The notes below the pieces were generated by a model, which worked only from the letters and a program-made list of their open reading frames with translations, was not told the DNA's origin and ran no database searches. Positions 58,701 through 64,000 of a stretch of DNA of 64,000 bases are shown here, one piece after another. How positions within the stretch are numbered: the first letter of the stretch is position 1; each line of letters begins with the position of its first letter. A program made the translations under genes and the position numbers. Source of the DNA: Patagioenas fasciata (lineage: Eukaryota > Chordata > Aves > Columbiformes > Columbidae). The stretch spans positions 9,130,501 through 9,194,500 of the forward strand of contig NC_092520.1 of assembly GCF_037038585.1 (NCBI RefSeq), given 5' to 3'.

Positions 58701-61700
58701 GGGTGATAATTTTTGGTTTTATTTTAAGTTTTCAGTTGCTGTCTCCTATGTTTTAGTTCAACCCCGGTGAGCCTGGACTATTTTGTAATATTCAGCACGG
58801 TTGTAGTGCCGCTGCCAAGTGACATTATTGCTGTCGCTTGTGCTGTGGTTGCTGTTCTCTAAAGGTGTTTAGTGAGCAAAGAACGACATTTCTAAACCTC
58901 TTGGGTGGTTGTTCCTATCTTCAGCTTGCCATACCAACTTTTTCCTTTATTCGCTCCTACGGCCCAGATGCAAAGTTTGTGTACAAGCTTACCCTTGTGT
59001 CAGGCTTAAAGTGAGAGTGATTAGATGAAGATTATCTGGAAAAGGTGTTCGTAAAGCAAGACGTGTGTCTGTCCAGAAGAGGAGAGGGTTCACAGAAAGG
59101 CTGGTTTGTGTGGGCTGTGAGCGCACATGGAGCTGTGATACTGTGCTCTGGCTTCTCCCTCTGCTGGTACCAACTCGCCTGGTGGTGCATCTCCATTCAT
59201 TCCTAGCTAATTTATTCTTCTTCCAACAGGAGTAAGTGTTCTTGTATTGTGAAGCAAAAAAATCCTTTCCAAAAGCATCCCCAGAGGCACTTAGTGTGAA
59301 AAAGCTGGTCAGAGGTAGCCTTAGATGGTAGTTTGTGTTCAGGAGCTTCCTTTTGAGACAAGGGGAACAGAAAGTGCTGGGTGTCAGGCCCTTTGACTTG
59401 AACAGGCTTGGGCTGAGGCCAGGCTGAAGTAGAGGAAGTGGGCGAAAGCAAAACTAGCATTAACCAAGCGTTTGATTTATGCTTTTAAGCAGCAGCTTGC
59501 TTTTCCTTACTGCCTGCTCTGTGAAAACCGAATCTTCCACAAGCACTGTTGAGAACCACATTCTGCTCTGGAAGCTCTGGCTTTACTGTAATGTTTTCTA
59601 CACAGTGATAAGTGGGCGGCCACCTACAAGTCTACAGTTTTCAGTCACTGCTGCTGGGGGGAAACGTAGAGTTCCCTTGGCTCCTAATCAGGAGCTCCTG
59701 TCCTACAAGGTGATGGGAAATGGCTTTTAGCGATGGCTGAGGAGTTGCTCAGGGTTTGTTATGTAGTTTATAACAAAATATTCTTTCCTATTTTTAAGTG
59801 GAAAAAGGCAAATAGAAAATTATTTTCCTGTAAATATCTGAGAGCATTTAGATGAGAAAACTTGCTTTGCTGTGAGAAAAGCATCTCCCGTCCAGCTCAG
59901 TTCTGGGCTCTGACTGCCCTGATATAAAGACCCATCGTTTATCTGTATGTTTGCTGGAGAACTTCTGTAATGGTTGTGAAAAGAGACCTGGATGTTTTTG
60001 TTGTGCAGTAGAGCAATCCCTAGAAAAACTTGTCACCTGCAGGGAGCCATGGCTGTTGTGTTCCCTCAATGCTGCTGCTCTCCCTGTCATCCCATCTACC
60101 AAGTCTTGGAGCTCTACAAGCAGACAGTTTTTCTGAAGGGTTCACTTATGTTGCAAGCTTGCCAGAGAAGCAGTTGCTACCTGGTATTTTTGCTGTTGCG
60201 TAAGGACTATGACTAATTACTGGTTTGTTGATTTGTTTTCTGAAATTGCCTTCCCTCCTCTCTCTTAAATGCTCAGCAGAATTAGTAGCTATTAAATAAA
60301 GATCCACAGTGGTGTATGTAAAATCCCTAGCATGATCTTCTATAGGTATTCTGTGCCTTTTAATGCTGTTGCCATTTATCTAACTAGAGTAGTATCTGGG
60401 TGGATGACAGGACAGTGTTCACTTTGTCTGTCTCTTTCCCCACCCCTTCCCCCTGCCTTGGTCCTCTGTTTTCTGTGGGATTAGCTGGAGAAAATAGAAT
60501 ACAAGTAATAGTAGTTGAACTAAGGCTGAGAGAATAATAAACCTTGTAGCTCCGAAAATCTGTGAAGTAGAACAGTTGCAAATTGAGTTGAACCTTTAAA
60601 AATATTTGCCAAGTTAGAAAGTTCTAGCCCTTTCAGGTGGAGAGCTAGAGGTATCTTAAATATTTAATTTGACCAAATCAAATATATTATTGAATGTGAA
60701 ATGCTTTTTTTTCCCCCACTGTATCCTTGTTTACAGAGAAGCTGAGGAAGCCTTTCAAATGAAAACCATTTTGATCAGGGAAGATCAAACTTTCCTTGTA
60801 AAGTATTTTGTATGAACAATTATTCCTATTCAAAACCTTAGGGTTTTCTCAACAAAACTGGAATATTTTTATACTGCTTAATCTGGGACACGTTGAAGGT
60901 TCATGTACCATTTTTTTGCTCCACTCTGAAGTTAATCCTCCAAATGTGATGGATTTGTAATTCAATCTGAAAAGCAGATGGAAAAAAATGCAGGCCTTTA
61001 CCTGTTACAGGTCTGAGAGACCTTTCACAAGGATAACTGTATTTTTGTCTGCTATAGTGCAGCTTTGTGCTTATTTCGGCCTTGTGAAATAATGCACTTT
61101 GGGTAATATGGTTTGACCTGGTTGTTCCCTACTCCTTGCCCCATCCCTTGTCCCGTGGAAGGATTTCACCAGGGAAATAATGCCTTGAATGGAAGCATCA
61201 ATGATGTGAGCATTTGGTGTGTTTATCACCATAGTAATTTGTTATAAATTCCTGTAGCTGATTGATTCTCGGCAGCACAAGCCTCTCCATTGCCTGGAGA
61301 AGAGCAGAATGGCAGGGGAACAGAGACTGTGGTTAAGGAGCATCAGCAGTCAAGCTGATAAAAGCAATTCTTGCTGTCTCCTGCCTTGGTCACCCATCAC
61401 TTCCCTTGTGCTGGGGCTTTGCAACCCTCAGTCTGGGGCAGAATGTGTTGGGAAGGCCTGTGGGACCTGTCAGACTGTCCTTCCCACTGGAGGAGCTCTG
61501 ACAAGGACTCGTGCCTTTGCTGTGGCTGCTGGAGGATTTTATACCTAGTTAATTCAATTCTTCATGTGTTTATGGACTTCATTTTTACAGGGCAGGCAGA
61601 ATCTGGAGCTTCAATCACAGCACAAAAGTACTAATGGCTTGTGGAAGTTGAAAACGATTTGTATTCTCCTTAGCTGCTTAGGTTTCCACCATAAAAATAA

Positions 61701-62825
61701 CATTTCATCATGTGCTGTTTGGAAACTATTTCTAACAAGGGCTGACCTGAGTAGCCCAGTGCTTTCCTACAGCATATCCTGTGTAGCTGTTTGGATGTTC
61801 TTGGGTCTCTTTCCTTTAAATGTCTTGTCCAAACTGTGTGACTAAGGACACGGGTAGAGTTCCTGTCTGAGGCTTTCCTTGTCCATGCTTTTTAATCACC
61901 AAAGTGATAAACGAGCACTAAAAGTAGATTTCCTTAAACAGTTGCAGCCCCCTGAGAGCAGGTGACATGGTTTCTGCAGCATGAAAGAAGTTTCAGTAAA
62001 ATACACAAAGCGTGTCAAAGGCCACTGTGTTTACAAGGACATAATCACAAAGGAAGAGATCCCTCCGTTACAAGGATTTTAAGCCTAGATTACTTTTGGG
62101 TAGTTGATTTGGCTGGAAGCTGACTCCAACCACCACTAGTAGACTAGAAGTTGGAAGAGGCAAACAGCATGCCTATTGTTATGTCTGTATGCTTTGTTAA
62201 ATGTAACAGGTAAACGAAGTATAATTGAATCTAATGAACAAAACCTCTGAATTATGGGAAATGTAGAAGTCCATCTCTTCCAATTTTGTTATAAAACATT
62301 CAAGTTAGTGGGTTAATGTAGCCTGATCCAAGAAGGAGCAGTTTACATCTCCCTGCTCTTCCACGGGGCATCAAATGATTATGCATTTCAACAGACTGGT
62401 GCTAATCTTCAGTCTCTGCTGTCCCTTACACAAGTATCAGCCTAGAAAGCAAGGAAACACCTAATTGCTTGCATGTAAAATGGAAAAGATAAAGCAAAGC
62501 TAATATTGATTTTTTTTTTCCCCTTCTGCACTAAATGAGCAAGGACAAACTCAGAGAATCTTACCAAATGTCAATGAGATGGAGCCTCAGACCCAGCACA
62601 CAAAAATGTGCAATAGCAGGAAACAAAGCAACAAGAATAGTGTTAGGAAGGGAGGCATTTTTTTTTTTAAACTGATTTTTATTTAGCTTTCATTTCTGGT
62701 TCTGTCTCCTCTGCAATGAAGGCATTGTGTGAGTATACATATATTTTTAGTGGTACTCTACTCTGCAATGGTTTTTATGAGCTTGACTATTTCGTTATAT
62801 GTAGTAATACTTGTAACGAAATTTG

Positions 62826-62900
62826 GCACCCCTTGAGTATGATGCTGTACAAAGATGAAAAGGCAGTCCCTGCCCTCATGAACTTGCAACTTAAATAGAG
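62826..62900 (+). repeat. Ancient amniote L3/CR1-like or SINE 3' fragment
   Basis: GATGCTGTACAAAGATGAAA, AGGCAGTCCCTGCCCTCATG and AACTTGCAACTTAAATAGAG follow the conserved order of an old amniote retroposon tail (GCTGTACAAAC, AGACAGTCCCTGCCC, AGAGCTTACAATCTAAATAG). The family name is uncertain. Confidence 0.55.
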
Positions 62901-63880
62901 GAAGCGAAGATTTTTAAGAGGAAAGAAAATAAAAGGGTCAGCTATCTGGACTGGAGTAAAACCAGGAATAAAAACACGCTGGTGAAATCCCAAAGAGGCT
63001 GGTGCCCATGCTGCTGTTCATGCCAGAGGATATCCTTGGACTATCCTGCATCTTCCTGTCCTCAGGAAATAATTCAGACAGGATGAGCGCTCAAAACAAC
63101 AGCATGAATGCTTGGAGGGTGGAGCACGGCTCTTAAAACCCCCTGGCTTCTCACCAGTAAACCAACTGATTGGATTTCAAATGGAATATCCAAGTTTGGG
63201 AGAATAAAGCTGTTGCTTAGAATAGTGAAATTTGAGGCATGACAGAAAGGCTTCAGACACTGGCAATCCTGCCAGAAACTCACAAGCGTGAAAGCATCAG
63301 CTGCTGATTTACCGAATTGAATGACATGAAATGCGTTTGGTTAGAAGCTACGCTGTGAATTGTAAGTCTTTTTTTTTTCGGTAAAGGCTTGTGTTTGCTG
63401 CCCTTTCTCTGAAGTCACTAATGACCTTTTGATGCTGCTGAGAAGGAAGTGGGATTTAGCCCACATGTCGTGTTTTGTCATTGTACTTCACACAGTGCCA
63501 TAGTTCCTGACTACTTCCAGGAGTATATGAAGCAGACTAACATCTGTACAATAACCAACATCTGTTGTGCCTTTTTGGTTTCTTTCTCAGAGGAGATACG
63601 TGGCAGAGCGGCTTGTTTTATTTTAAATGGACTTCCAAACCAACAAAACACATAAGTCATCTATGAGAGCTCAACATAAGCACATGATACTTTGATAACT
63701 TATTACTTTCAACATTCCTTTTTCTGTTTTTATTTTCCATTTCATTAGTATCAGAGATCTGATTCTATGCTGGCGTTGCATGTGTATGATACTTCCATTG
63801 CTGTTATATTGCTGATGAAGACTGTGGTGTTATTTTAACCAAATTTGCTAGGTAGTCCTGTTTACAGAAGCTTAAATAGT

Positions 63881-63977
63881 TTGGTTTTGGAAGGGAACTC
63901 TGCATGGAATCTGGTCCAACATCACACTCAAAGCAGGGCCAAATTCAAAGTTGTGTTAGGTTGCTCAGGACCTTGTG
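63881..63977 (-). repeat. CR1 LINE 3' fragment (minus strand), diverged
   Basis: TTGGTTTTGGAAGGGAACTC, TCTGGTCCAACATC, CTCAAAGCAGGGCCAAATTC and GTTAGGTTGCTCAGGACCTT match in order the inverse of CR1 3' end. The tail octamers are lost, so it is an old copy. Confidence 0.75.
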
Positions 63978-64000
63978 TTATATTTACTGCTGACATCCTG

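Larger units (their letters stand above)
52169..64000 (+). other. PRCP intron 1 (runs off the window)
   Basis: At least 11.8 kb. By eye I found no exon encoding the expected VDHFGF continuation or any S28 catalytic motif. It contains CR1 fragments at 52327-52740 and 63881-63977 and an ancient repeat at 62826-62900. The CpG-rich character of the promoter fades by about 52300. From 53000 to 62800 the DNA is AT-rich and unique-looking, with T runs (near 60709, 62510, 62660) and one 24-base near-palindrome at 57048-57071. Confidence 0.7.

Noticed and set aside
52169-64000. PRCP exon 2 within the window
   Set aside because: I searched by eye for a phase-0 exon starting VDHFGF and for S28 catalytic motifs and found none. 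The intron seems to run past the window.
1-64000. CRISPR arrays, operons, prokaryotic promoters, tRNA or rRNA genes
   Set aside because: Nothing of this sort is visible, and the sequence is vertebrate nuclear DNA with introns and CR1 repeats.

Overview
This is nuclear DNA from a bird. Two things show it. The window carries many CR1 LINE 3' ends ending in the avian GATTCTATGATTCTAT-type tail, plus a solo LTR of the kind common in neoavian genomes. Its three protein-coding genes sit in the order RAB30 (+), DDIAS (-), PRCP (+), which I recall as the conserved amniote neighbourhood (human 11q14). I cannot name the species.

Layout. Bases 1-19027 lie upstream of the RAB30 start codon, probably in a 5'-UTR intron, and hold only CR1 fragments, low-complexity DNA and possible enhancer motifs. 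RAB30 coding sequence is four exons between 19036 and 28859, encoding 203 residues, complete and intact. A long probable 3' UTR follows, with candidate poly(A) signals near 29.7 kb and a stronger distal one at 37068. About 5 kb of repeat-bearing spacer separates it from the tail of DDIAS, whose poly(A) signal is at 42059-42064 on the minus strand. DDIAS has four coding exons between 49165 and 42274 (minus), which I reconstructed exon by exon to a 984-residue protein. Its probable non-coding first exon lies in a CpG-rich segment at about 51.5-51.75 kb. That segment also serves PRCP, which begins at 52046 on the plus strand. The shared region is a head-to-head promoter. Only PRCP exon 1 (41 residues: signal peptide and start of the mature protein) lies here. 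The rest of the window (52169-64000) is PRCP intron 1.

The three genes do not form a pathway: RAB30 is a Golgi small GTPase, DDIAS an anti-apoptotic DNA-damage factor with an RPA-like OB fold, and PRCP a lysosomal serine carboxypeptidase.

I found no new biological system. The most unusual items are a 77-bp near-perfect palindromic TA-flanked MITE in RAB30 intron 3, an intact solo LTR with a 5-bp target duplication in RAB30 intron 2, a two-codon upstream ORF four bases before the DDIAS start, an AT-rich block interrupting the DDIAS/PRCP CpG region, and an unexplained 292-codon open frame at 11043-11921 (minus).
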